DNA from: Tremella fuciformis
Taxonomy: Eukaryota > Basidiomycota > Tremellomycetes > Tremellales > Tremellaceae
Assembly (NCBI GenBank): GCA_032768795.1
Contig: CP136500.1
Location: 1 to 64,000 of the forward strand
Direction of reading: 5' to 3'
DNA length: 64,000 bases
Made by a program: the position numbers and the translations under genes. The notes under the pieces are model-generated. The model was given only the letters and a program-made list of their open reading frames with translations. It had not been told where the DNA came from and did not search any database. Shown here piece by piece: positions 24,760 through 33,751 of this stretch. How positions within the stretch are numbered: the stretch's first letter is position 1; every line of letters starts with the position of its first letter.

Positions 24760-24955
24760 CACGCCTCCATGATCACCAACGAACGCCTACAAACTTCGTC
24801 CTACCCAGCACGCCTGCTAGTTACGGGAGCATATTGTCGATGCTCGAGTACCTTCGACGACCCTCAAGTAGCCTCTACAACTCTAGAGCTTGAGCCTCGT
24901 CAACCACGTTTCAAGGAGAGAGCCCGAGGCGGTGCAGAGGATGGGTGTCACGGCG
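24760..24955 (+). repeat. Inverted copy of the 25640-25850 segment
   Basis: Starts TGTCACGTTGGCCACGCC and ends in GTTTCAAGGAGAGAGCC and GCGGTGCAGAGG. The same words occur in reverse complement at about 25650-25850 (TTGGTGATCATGGAGGCGTG and CTTTCTCCTTGAAAC). Separation about 0.7 kb. Confidence 0.7.
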
Positions 24956-25019
24956 ACCGCCTTCTCTGTCCAGGGCCCGGCGGGCACGTACTCCGAACGG
25001 TCGGCGTGGGGGTCGTTGA

Positions 25020-25330
25020 CGTGGGTAGGTATGAGCGAGTTGGGCGAGGAGCTCGGCGAGGGACTCGCTGAGCTCAAGGAGGTGAACGGGTTGAGCGAAG
25101 AGTGCGGCGAGGGACTCGCTGATCTCGGCGAGCAGGAAGGTGAACTTGACGAGCGAGAGCGAGTTGAGGGAGGTAGATGGGGAACTCGGCGGGGGACTCG
25201 GTGTCACTGGCAAGCCAAGCGACGGGACGGAGCGGGCGGTCTACATGTCTGCAGAGAACAACAATTGGGAGAAGACTACGGAACGTATCGCGCGCCCAGT
25301 CTTCCTAAGTATCCGTCGTCCCTCGGTGAG
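25020..25330. repeat. CTCGGCGAG-rich imperfect tandem repeat
   Basis: Two direct repeats of about 54 bp (from about 25033 and 25089) share GGCGAGGGACTCGCTGA and AAGGTGAAC or AGGTGAAC, followed by further diverged copies. GC-rich and open in one frame by composition only. Probably LTR or foldback-derived sequence. Confidence 0.5.
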
Positions 25331-25431
25331 CTCGGCGAGTGATGCGTTGAATCAACGAGTCCGAGCTCTGTCTCTCCACGTGGCTTCCATGTGCTCTCCC
25401 TACGTCCGTCGTGACAATGGGAGAGCGTGAT

Positions 25432-26037
25432 TGTCACGGGGCCAGGCCGGTCGTCGACTGATAGGCCCTCTCACACGTGCTGTCTGTCGATCTGTCTCTG
25501 TCCTCCACGAGAAGGTGTGTCCTACAGCCTCTCGTGCGTCGACAACACGGCTGCGCCGTTACTTTCTATCCATGGGACTCAATACCACGGTGCTAAGGAC
25601 GGTCTACGGGTAAGAGCTTGTATATATATCACCCGTGCCCTCCTCTGCACCGCCTTGGGCTTTCTCCTTGAAACACCATCGACGAGGCTCGAGCTCTAGA
25701 GTCGTCGAGGCTACTCGAGCGTCGTCGAGGCTACTCGAGGATCGACGATAGGCTCACGTGTCTGACAGGCGTGCTGGGCTGGAACGAGACTCGTAGGCGT
25801 GCTTTGGTGATCATGGAGGCGTGGCCGACGTGACAGTGATATATAGAGGCCGTAGGCCCATAGCCCGTCCTTAGCACCGTGGTATTGAGTCCCATGGATA
25901 GAGATTGATGGCAAAGCCGTGTTGTCGACACACGAGAGGCTGTAGGAGACACCTTCTCGTGGAGATAGAGCATTAGGATAGACAGACACCGTGTGAGAGG
26001 GCCTACTAGTTGACGACTGGCCTGGCCTCGTGACAGT
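25432..26037. mobile_element. Foldback element with about 200-bp inverted arms
   Basis: The left arm (25432 to about 25635; TTGTCACGGGGCCAGGCC...) and right arm (about 25830-26037, read on the minus strand TGTCACGAGGCCAGGCC...) are inverted copies sharing many blocks (CCACGAGAAGGTGT, CTCTCGTG, CATGGGACTCAATACCACGG, TGCTAAGGACGG). Both arms carry a TATATAT stretch near their inner end. The centre holds CTCGAGG repeats and a segment also present inverted at 24760-24955. Ends TGTCACG/CGTGACA resemble LTR ends, so it may be two opposing LTR copies rather than a true foldback transposon. Confidence 0.6.
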
Positions 26038-26191
26038 ATTCTACGGTGCTACTACCTCTCACACGGACGACTAGTTCATGGCAACATCGACTTGACAAAC
26101 CACGTCGACAGATCCAGAACATCAGCATATCGCCTTACCCACCAACTTACGATTGCCGGTGGATTCTCGACTGAGAGCCGCGGCGAGCAAC

Positions 26192-26985
26192 ATGGCCCAA
26201 CCAGTGGGCGATCAACCAACAATGCAGCAATTGCTTGCACAGATTGTGCACCTGCAGACGGCCCTTGTTGAGCAGAACACGCAGCAACAACAAGGCTCGC
26301 CAGCCGCTGGTGGCACATCCAAGCCAAAGGCAAACCCGCCCAACACGTTCAATGGCAAGGATCCGGCAGGCCTAGAGCGGTTCATCATGCAATGCAAGAC
26401 GGTCTTCCAGCTGCAACCGTCCAAGTTTTCCGGCGACATGCACAAGGTCATGTATGTGATCTCGTTCCTTCAAGGATTCGTGCTCAACGCCATTCAACCA
26501 CTGGCGACAGGGCAAGATGGCGACATGGATGAGAACAGGGAGCATGTCGAGGCAGGCAACTACCTCGACAAGAAGATTTGGACCTACGCTGGTCTCCATT
26601 GATACCTGCGTGAAAACTTCGGAGATCCCAACGCGAAGGGGACTGCTCAACGCAAGTACTTTGCGCTGCAACAGACATGATCAGCGGCTGAGTATTTTGC
26701 CAAGATCCGGGAGTACACGTCGGTCTTATTGTGGGACCTTGACGAGCAGGCGATGGCCCGCGCCAAGGAGGGCTTGTCCGACGTACTTCAGGACGAAGTT
26801 GCCAGGCATCCCAAGGAGTTTGAGACCTTTGCCGAGCTGCAGGCATTTGTAGTGCGTCTTGACAACAGCCTACGCGCAAGGGAGGTGGAGAAGAGCAAGA
26901 GAGCAGGAAGGCGGGAGAAGAAGAAGGTGGGCAGCACAGGCGGTTCCGGGCCTGTTACATCAGATGCTGGAGTTACCACAGCAAG
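26192..26985 (+). pseudogene. Element B: gag 5' part of an old Ty3-type retrotransposon
   Basis: ATG at 26192 opens a Ty3-type gag (MAQPVGDQPTMQQLLAQ; PNTFNGKDPAGLERFIMQ is the conserved capsid start; SAAEYFAKIREYTS follows). Two in-frame TGA codons (26600-26602, 26678-26680) interrupt it without changing frame. Both sit where a C-to-T change in CGA would create them. The gene is split at 26985 by the young element A; its continuation, with the zinc-knuckle region, resumes at 33752. Inactive. Confidence 0.85.
26981..26985. repeat. Target site duplication (GCAAG), left
   Basis: GCAAG occurs immediately left of the 5' LTR and again at 33747-33751 right of the 3' LTR. Five bases is the expected size for a Ty3-type integrase. 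Confidence 0.93.
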
Positions 26986-27792
26986 TGTCATGACCAGCCA
27001 AGCCAGCAACCAGCCAAAACGGCCTGTGCGCTCCGTGCGCTCCGTGTGCGCTCTTGTGCGCTCCAAGTGCGGTCCTGTGCGGTCCTGTGCGCTCCTCTGT
27101 GCGCTCCTGTGCGCTCCCATCTGTAACTTGGATTTCTGGTCGATCGACAAGATCGACAAATATTCTCTGGCCAACCGACACAATCGACAATGGGTCGACA
27201 TGATCGACAAAGTGTCCCCACTCAATCGACAGAGTCGACAAAGCGTTCCCACTCAATCGACAGGGTCGACAATGCACCACTTGGCAGTCGACATGATCGA
27301 CAACTCTTCCTAGACCTGTCATTCAGGTCAACCACTTAGGTTTGATAGCGCACACTTCACTTATTCTAGTTTCTCGTGTTCTCGTGTTCCCGTGATCTAG
27401 GTACATCAGAGTTAGGCTTCAAGCCATCTCAGATATACGAAGGTACTCAGATATACGAAGGTACCAAACCAAGTATATACGGGATACACGCTCTTGTACC
27501 TCCACTTGCTTGATAAGCGATACTCTTTATTTAGTCCCTCCTGTAGTCATGTGAAGGGGATATAAACCCAGAGGTTTTGCCTCTGACCCCCTTCTTCTCT
27601 AGCGATGGATCTCTACTGTACTTTCTTCTACAGTTAAGTCACACAGTTGGTTTCGCCCAACACTCTCGTCCTAAGGCAGACTTCTAGGCTTTGCGAGCCA
27701 GAGACTAAGCCCTCGGGCAACCTCGTTGTACCTTCGCGTACATTCTCGCCACACCGCTCTTCAGGTGTGGAACCCCCCGTGACACCGTGACA
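26986..27792 (+). repeat. Element A 5' LTR (807 bp)
   Basis: Begins TGTCATGACC and ends CACCGTGACA. By eye it differs from the 3' LTR at one site only (T at 27713, C at 33667), so integration was recent. U3 contains nine GTGCGCTC-like words (about 27025-27118) and eleven TCGACA words (about 27142-27302). TATAAA lies at 27561-27566, followed by a small hairpin (CAGAGG...CCTCTG) and a likely transcript start near 27600. Confidence 0.95.
27561..27610 (+). promoter_or_regulatory. Element A TATA box and predicted transcript start
   Basis: TATAAA at 27561-27566. TAGCGATGGAT at 27600-27610 lies 34-39 bp downstream, a usual distance to a start site, and is exactly complementary to the sequence at 27795-27805 beside the LTR. 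The start position is inferred, not measured. Confidence 0.65.
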
Positions 27793-27794
27793 GT

Positions 27795-27805
27795 ATCCAT
27801 CGCTA
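27795..27805 (+). other. Element A primer-binding site, self-priming type
   Basis: ATCCATCGCTA begins two bases after the 5' LTR end. It is the perfect 11-base complement of TAGCGATGGAT (27600-27610), the predicted 5' end of the transcript. Known background: Tf1/sushi-group elements prime reverse transcription by folding their own first 11 bases onto the PBS. The site does not look like the usual initiator-tRNA PBS beginning TGGTA. Confidence 0.7.
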
Positions 27806-28017
27806 CCCTTTAGTCCTTGCTCGCCATCCTCGACACTCTTGACACCATCATTTTTGCCACCCAACTTTTGCCACCCAAGGTCAAGACACTTCAAGTAAAA
27901 GGCAATACTTTGCCACCCATAGTATCGTTCCTTCCATCATCTTGTGCCCTCTACCATCCAGAAACTACCACCCTTGCTACCATATTTGTATTTTGCTGAC
28001 TAACAGGTATACCCACA

Positions 28018-29034
28018 ATGTCTTCAGACAATTCCAACAATGGTTCTCAGTTCACCGCTGAGGCAGCCTTCCAGCAGCAGCATGACATGATCCTGCAGCT
28101 TCAAGCTCAGATCAATGCTCTTCAGACTATCAGCACCACTAGACCTGAGCACCACAAGGAACCCAAGATCTCTCACCCTGCCCCCTTCACTGGGCGCAAG
28201 GAGCAGACTCTTGAATTCCTAGCAAAGTGCAACACGGTCTTTGCAGTTCAACCTTCAACCTATTCATCCGACATCACGCGCATTGCTTTTGCCACCAACC
28301 TGCTCAAGGAAGAGGCCTACCGATGGGTCTTACCTTACCTTGATCCAGAGGCAGAGCAGCCAATCTGGCTTCAGAATTGGGACGACTTCCAGATTGAATT
28401 CAAGAAGTTCTTTGGTGATTCCAACTTGGCAGAGACTTCCCGTTTCCGCCTCAAGGGTCTCCGACAGACTGGATCAGCAAGCGCTTTTGCTACCGAGTTC
28501 CAGCACCATGTTGCCTATGTCAACTGGAACGATGAGACAAAGAAGCAGAACTTCTTTGATGGCTTAAAGGACGACGTCAAGGACAGGCTTCTTGCCCCTG
28601 GCAAGTTCAGCACCTACAACAAGCTTGTCACTTCTGCTATTGAGTATGATGACCTGCTCTACCAAAGGCGTCGCACACACAACAATCCTCGTATTCAGGT
28701 CCCCCAGCGCAATGTTCAGACCACCTCGGTGACTACCGCACGGAACATTCCAGTCCCTAGGTTCAACAACTTTGTTCCACGGACTTCAACCACAGTCACC
28801 CATACACCCATGGAAATTGATGCCACCCACATGCGACAACAGTACAAGCCTCTCACTCCTGCTGAGAGAGACTACCGCATGAAGAACAACCTTTGCAACT
28901 ACTGTGGCCAACCTGGTCACAAGGCCTATGAGTGCACCATTGCTCAGAAACGCCGTCAGCAGAGGGTCACAGCCCACGCTACGACTACTGCGACAGCAGT
29001 CAAGGACTCAAAAAATTCCAAGCCCCAGGCCTAA
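28018..29034 (+). CDS. gag: Element A gag polyprotein
   Basis: 338 codons from ATG 28018. Residues about 15-45 are Gln-rich helical. The Ty3-type capsid region follows (KISHPAPFTGRKEQTLEFL; FGDSNLAETSRFRLKGLRQT). Near residues 297-310 is an intact CCHC zinc knuckle, CNYCGQPGHKAYEC, for genomic RNA packaging. No stops or frame breaks, unlike gag of element B. The gene ends at TAA 29032-29034, which lies inside the predicted frameshift pseudoknot. Gag forms the cytoplasmic virus-like particle; Gag-Pol would come from -1 frameshifting at 29010-29016. Confidence 0.93.
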   Translation: MSSDNSNNGSQFTAEAAFQQQHDMILQLQAQINALQTISTTRPEHHKEPKISHPAPFTGRKEQTLEFLAKCNTVFAVQPSTYSSDITRIAFATNLLKEEAYRWVLPYLDPEAEQPIWLQNWDDFQIEFKKFFGDSNLAETSRFRLKGLRQTGSASAFATEFQHHVAYVNWNDETKKQNFFDGLKDDVKDRLLAPGKFSTYNKLVTSAIEYDDLLYQRRRTHNNPRIQVPQRNVQTTSVTTARNIPVPRFNNFVPRTSTTVTHTPMEIDATHMRQQYKPLTPAERDYRMKNNLCNYCGQPGHKAYECTIAQKRRQQRVTAHATTTATAVKDSKNSKPQA

Positions 29035-32000
29035 GCGTGCCCCCAACTCTGGGGCTCTCAGTGGGGCACAACAACTTGGCACACTCAAATCAACTACGGC
29101 TTACGGCAGCATCGCTACTACCATCGACAACATCGACAACTTCTGGAAATCACTTGTGTCTCCCTATTACGTTGACCCATGGGGACACAATTTACAACAC
29201 AATGGCAATGATTGACTCTGGTGCTACCGCCAGCTTTGTCAACACCAAATTTCTCGACTCTACTGCCATTCCAAGGCAGCTCAAGGACACCCCTCTCGAA
29301 GTTTCAGTGATTGATGGGCGACCTATCTCTTCTGGCGCCATCACTCATCATACCGCACCTATTGGCATCAGCCTTCCGGACCATGAGGAGACAATCTCCC
29401 TGGAAATCACATCACTTGGTACCTATCCAGTGATCTTGGGCCTCCCATGGCTTTCTCGACACAACCCAAGCATTGATTGGTCCCGTCACACCATCAATTT
29501 CTGCTCTCAGTACTGTCTGGAACAGTGCAGGCCTGACAAGCCTACAAGAGTGGAATCTGCTTCAAGGACACCTCGACATTCAAGGAAAATGAGCTCAGGT
29601 AACCTGCCCAGCAAGAATGCTGCGGGTACGCCAACATCAAGGACCGACACACTCGGTAATTCAAGGAACAATGAGGAATCAGCCTCAACCATCTCAGCTC
29701 CTGTCAAGATTGCTCTTGTCAGTGCAGCAGCTTTCAGGACTGCCCTCAAGAAGGCAGCTATTTATGGGATCACCAGCTCGGCTCAAGTTTCAGGTCTCAT
29801 TGATCCACCACCAGCAGAGGACAATGAAGATATCGCCGACCTGGATATCAAGGAACTCAAGGATATCATTCCCGCAGACTTCCATTCTCATTTGGAAGTA
29901 TTCAGAAAGTCCAACTCCGATAAGCTCCCAGAGCACGGGCCCTATGATCATGCCATCACGTTGGAAGGAGACGCCCAACCCAAATTTGGCCCAATCTATA
30001 GCCTCTCTGAAGTAGAGCTCAAGGCCTTGGACGACTACCTCAAGGAAAACCTCAGGAAAGGGTTCATACGACCTAGTTCTAGCCCCGCCGGTTCACCAAT
30101 TCTCTTTGTCAAGAAATCCGACGGCACCCTCAGACTGTGTGTCGATTACCGACAACTAAACAGTATTACTCGGAAAAATCGCTATCCGTTACCACTTATT
30201 CAGGAATCTCTCGACAGACTCAAAGAGGCATCATGGTTCTCAAAAATTGATCTGCGCACCGCATACAACCTAGTCCGCATTGCCAAGGGTGATGAGTGGA
30301 AGACTGCATTCCGCACCCGGTATGGACTTTACGAGTATCTGGTAATGCCTTTTGGGCTTACCAATGCGCCAGCATCATTCCAGAACCTCATCAACGATGT
30401 TCTCAGAGACTTTTTGGATGTCTTCGTCATTGTGTACTTGGACGACATCCTTATTTTCAGCAAATCAAGGGACGAACATGTTGGCCATGTCAAACAAGTA
30501 CTTGATCGACTACAAGGACACCATCTATGGGCCAAAGCTGAGAAGTGCAGCTTCTTTCAACATGAGGTTGATTTCCTGGGCTATCTTGTCTCAGACAAGG
30601 GAGTCAGAATGGACCCTCAGAAAGTTGAGGCGGTCACTTCCTGGCCAGCACCCAAGACAGTTCATGATGTTCAAGTCTTTCTAGGCTTTGCCAACTTCTA
30701 TCGTCGATTCATCAAGGCATACTCCAAGGTCACCGCACCACTCACTCAGCTTCTACGCAAGGAAGTCAAATTTGAGTGGGGTGAAACTCAACAAAGCGCT
30801 TTTGACGCTCTCAAGAAATCATTCACTACGGCACCGGTACTTCAACATTACCAACCGGGCAAACCTTTAGTTGTGGAAACAGACGCTTCGGACTTTGCTA
30901 TTGCAGGCGTCCTGTCACATTCAGATGACAAAAGGCTACATCCAGTAGCGTACTATTCTCGAAAACTACAACCAGCCGAACTCAATTACGAGATATATGA
31001 TAAGGAAATGCTTGCTATCGTGGAAGCATTCAAACATTGGCGGCCTTACCTTGAAGGATCAAAGGAGATTACAGTCTTCACGGATCACAAGAACCTCGAA
31101 TACTTCACAACCTCGAAAGTGCTCAACAGACGACAAGCTCGTTGGGCTGAACTTTTGGCGAATTTTGATTTCAAAATCCACTACCGACCTGGAGAGAAGA
31201 TGGGCAAACCAGATGCCCTGACCAGGAGGTCAGATCTTCAAGGGGGGAGTAGAGCTGCAGAAGCACCTCCGCACACACTCCTCAAGCCAGGACAATTTGT
31301 CATTGGCGCGCTCAGTACCGCACCAGCTGGGGAAACACCAGTAAATTCCGACATTGTTGAAAGGATCAACAAACTTCAGGTTCACGACCCCACTCTCAAG
31401 GAACTGTTACCATTCTTGCGTAACACAAATCTTCAAGTACCACTTCCACTTCAGGAGAAACTCAAGGACCTCAGTCTGAAAGACAACATTATCCTTCACA
31501 AAGGACGAGTTGTTGTTCCAGACAACCTTCAAGTCAAAACGGATCTGCTCCAGCAGACACATAATGCTCCAACTTCTGGACACTATGGTCAATTCAAGAC
31601 ATACCACCTTCTTTCGCGCAATTACTACTGGCCTGGCATGCGACAATTCACAAACACCTATGTGGATGGATGTCACACATGTGCACGCAACAAAAGTCCT
31701 CGACACAAACCCTATGGACCACTTCAGCCACTACCGATACCTTCCCAACCTTGGCAATCTATTTCTATGGATGCCATTGTTAAGCTACCAAAATCAGGCA
31801 ACTATGACTGTATCATGGTCTTTGTGGATCGCTTCACCAAACAAGCCCACTTCATACCATTCAAGGAAGAAGGCTTTGATGCACCACAACTTGCAGTCAT
31901 GTTCAGACAAAACATATGGCGACTACACGGTATCCCTCAAGACATTGTTTCAGACCGTGGACCCATCTTCAACTCTCAGTTCTGGAGAGCTTTTGTGAAA

Positions 32001-32927
32001 GGTTTGGGCATCACACCAAATTTCTCCACCGCATTTCATCCGCAATCGGACGGACAAACAGAAAGGGTCAACCAAGTCTTGGAACATTACCTCAGGACCT
32101 TCTGCGACTATGATCAAGCCAACTGGTCATCACTTCTGGACCTAGCAGAATTCAGTTACAACAATTCTGTACATGCGTCAACACAGCTATCGCCTTTCCA
32201 AGCAAACTATGGATTCCACCCAAACGACCCTTCAACACCTTCCACTGCGGTAATCTCGGTCCCTGCAGCAGAATCACACCTCCAGGCCCTACAGTCCTTA
32301 CACCGGACTCTTGCTACCAACATCAAAGTAGCGCAGGAACATTATACCAAATTCTTCAACCGAAAGGTTAAGGAGTCTCCTCAATTCAAGATAGGAGATT
32401 TAGTATTCCTCAATCAAAGGAACATTCAGACTCTCCGACCCTCAGTGAAGCTCGATCAACGGATGCTTGGCCCATTCAAAATCATTGGGACAACGTCTTC
32501 ACCTTTGGCTTTCAAACTGGATCTACCACCAACAATGAACATTCACCCGGTCTTTCATGTCAACCTACTGGAACCAATGCGTAAAGGTCACCCTGATCAA
32601 CCGCAAGACCCACCGCCACGCATCGAAGTTGATGGTCAAGAAGAATATGTCATCGATAGGATTCTTGACTCAAGAATCAGCTCAGACAACGGCTATGACT
32701 ACCTTGTCAGCTGGAAAAATTACTCAGAGGCCCACAATTCATGGGAGCCCTGGGAAAACATCTGCGATACAGCAGCATATCAAAAATTCCATAAGGACCA
32801 TTTCAAGGACAACAACCATTTCTTCCCACCTGCCAGGGGTCACCGACAAACCAAGGCTCCACACAACAATAATCAAAACAAAAGATCTCAGCGTAGATCA
32901 CCAAGGCTCAGAGGACTTCGCCCTTAG
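28932..32927 (+). CDS. pol: Element A pol: protease, RT, RNase H, integrase, chromodomain
   Basis: Open in the -1 frame relative to gag. Translation presumably enters at 29010-29016, so codons before that are not read from an own start. Order of domains, with residues counted from 28932: aspartic protease (MIDSGATASF, about 92); RT with MPFGLTNAPASF and catalytic YLDD (about 501); RNase H (ETDASDFAIAGVL, about 649); integrase HHCC zinc finger (H...H...CHTCARNK, about 876-925); integrase core with Asp, Asp, Glu in SMDAIV, SDRGP and QTERVN (about 946, 1007, 1043); GPF motif (MLGPFKII); C-terminal chromodomain (YVIDRILDSR...WKNYSEAHNSWEPWENI, about 1240-1285). The RT-RNase H-integrase order plus chromodomain mark a Ty3/gypsy chromovirus; the chromodomain is known to direct integration to marked chromatin. 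All catalytic motifs are intact, so the element could be active. Confidence 0.95.
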   Translation: MHHCSETPSAEGHSPRYDYCDSSQGLKKFQAPGLSVPPTLGLSVGHNNLAHSNQLRLTAASLLPSTTSTTSGNHLCLPITLTHGDTIYNTMAMIDSGATASFVNTKFLDSTAIPRQLKDTPLEVSVIDGRPISSGAITHHTAPIGISLPDHEETISLEITSLGTYPVILGLPWLSRHNPSIDWSRHTINFCSQYCLEQCRPDKPTRVESASRTPRHSRKMSSGNLPSKNAAGTPTSRTDTLGNSRNNEESASTISAPVKIALVSAAAFRTALKKAAIYGITSSAQVSGLIDPPPAEDNEDIADLDIKELKDIIPADFHSHLEVFRKSNSDKLPEHGPYDHAITLEGDAQPKFGPIYSLSEVELKALDDYLKENLRKGFIRPSSSPAGSPILFVKKSDGTLRLCVDYRQLNSITRKNRYPLPLIQESLDRLKEASWFSKIDLRTAYNLVRIAKGDEWKTAFRTRYGLYEYLVMPFGLTNAPASFQNLINDVLRDFLDVFVIVYLDDILIFSKSRDEHVGHVKQVLDRLQGHHLWAKAEKCSFFQHEVDFLGYLVSDKGVRMDPQKVEAVTSWPAPKTVHDVQVFLGFANFYRRFIKAYSKVTAPLTQLLRKEVKFEWGETQQSAFDALKKSFTTAPVLQHYQPGKPLVVETDASDFAIAGVLSHSDDKRLHPVAYYSRKLQPAELNYEIYDKEMLAIVEAFKHWRPYLEGSKEITVFTDHKNLEYFTTSKVLNRRQARWAELLANFDFKIHYRPGEKMGKPDALTRRSDLQGGSRAAEAPPHTLLKPGQFVIGALSTAPAGETPVNSDIVERINKLQVHDPTLKELLPFLRNTNLQVPLPLQEKLKDLSLKDNIILHKGRVVVPDNLQVKTDLLQQTHNAPTSGHYGQFKTYHLLSRNYYWPGMRQFTNTYVDGCHTCARNKSPRHKPYGPLQPLPIPSQPWQSISMDAIVKLPKSGNYDCIMVFVDRFTKQAHFIPFKEEGFDAPQLAVMFRQNIWRLHGIPQDIVSDRGPIFNSQFWRAFVKGLGITPNFSTAFHPQSDGQTERVNQVLEHYLRTFCDYDQANWSSLLDLAEFSYNNSVHASTQLSPFQANYGFHPNDPSTPSTAVISVPAAESHLQALQSLHRTLATNIKVAQEHYTKFFNRKVKESPQFKIGDLVFLNQRNIQTLRPSVKLDQRMLGPFKIIGTTSSPLAFKLDLPPTMNIHPVFHVNLLEPMRKGHPDQPQDPPPRIEVDGQEEYVIDRILDSRISSDNGYDYLVSWKNYSEAHNSWEPWENICDTAAYQKFHKDHFKDNNHFFPPARGHRQTKAPHNNNQNKRSQRRSPRLRGLRP
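29010..29069 (+). promoter_or_regulatory. -1 ribosomal frameshift signal: slippery heptamer plus H-type pseudoknot
   Basis: In the gag frame the bases read TCA AAA AAT, giving the heptamer A AAA AAT (29010-29016), which fits X XXY YYZ. After a 4-nt spacer, stem 1 pairs AGCCCCAG (29021-29028) with CTGGGGCT (29049-29056), eight perfect pairs. Stem 2 pairs GTGCCCC (29037-29043), inside the stem 1 loop, with GGGGCAC (29063-29069), seven perfect pairs. That is an H-type pseudoknot topology. The -1 frame leads directly into pol. Function is inferred from arrangement. Confidence 0.75.
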
Positions 32928-32935
32928 AGGGGGAG
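32926..32935 (+). other. Element A polypurine tract
   Basis: AGAGGGGGAG ends four bases before the 3' LTR and overlaps the pol stop codon (TAG, 32925-32927). Expected primer for plus-strand synthesis. Confidence 0.8.
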
Positions 32936-32939
32936 CTCC

Positions 32940-33746
32940 TGTCATGACCAGCCAAGCCAGCAACCAGCCAAAACGGCCTGTGCGCTCCGTGCGCTCCGTG
33001 TGCGCTCTTGTGCGCTCCAAGTGCGGTCCTGTGCGGTCCTGTGCGCTCCTCTGTGCGCTCCTGTGCGCTCCCATCTGTAACTTGGATTTCTGGTCGATCG
33101 ACAAGATCGACAAATATTCTCTGGCCAACCGACACAATCGACAATGGGTCGACATGATCGACAAAGTGTCCCCACTCAATCGACAGAGTCGACAAAGCGT
33201 TCCCACTCAATCGACAGGGTCGACAATGCACCACTTGGCAGTCGACATGATCGACAACTCTTCCTAGACCTGTCATTCAGGTCAACCACTTAGGTTTGAT
33301 AGCGCACACTTCACTTATTCTAGTTTCTCGTGTTCTCGTGTTCCCGTGATCTAGGTACATCAGAGTTAGGCTTCAAGCCATCTCAGATATACGAAGGTAC
33401 TCAGATATACGAAGGTACCAAACCAAGTATATACGGGATACACGCTCTTGTACCTCCACTTGCTTGATAAGCGATACTCTTTATTTAGTCCCTCCTGTAG
33501 TCATGTGAAGGGGATATAAACCCAGAGGTTTTGCCTCTGACCCCCTTCTTCTCTAGCGATGGATCTCTACTGTACTTTCTTCTACAGTTAAGTCACACAG
33601 TTGGTTTCGCCCAACACTCTCGTCCTAAGGCAGACTTCTAGGCTTTGCGAGCCAGAGACTAAGCCCCCGGGCAACCTCGTTGTACCTTCGCGTACATTCT
33701 CGCCACACCGCTCTTCAGGTGTGGAACCCCCCGTGACACCGTGACA
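32940..33746 (+). repeat. Element A 3' LTR (807 bp)
   Basis: Same length as the 5' LTR and, by eye, identical except one base (33667). Starts TGTCATGACC, ends GTGACA, followed by the target duplication GCAAG (33747-33751). Confidence 0.95.
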
Positions 33747-33751
33747 GCAAG

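Noticed and set aside
25140..25430. Repeat-rich open frames near 25 kb as a protein gene
   Set aside because: They follow CTCGGCGAG repeats open in several frames and lie within inverted-repeat DNA; no conserved motif or splice structure.
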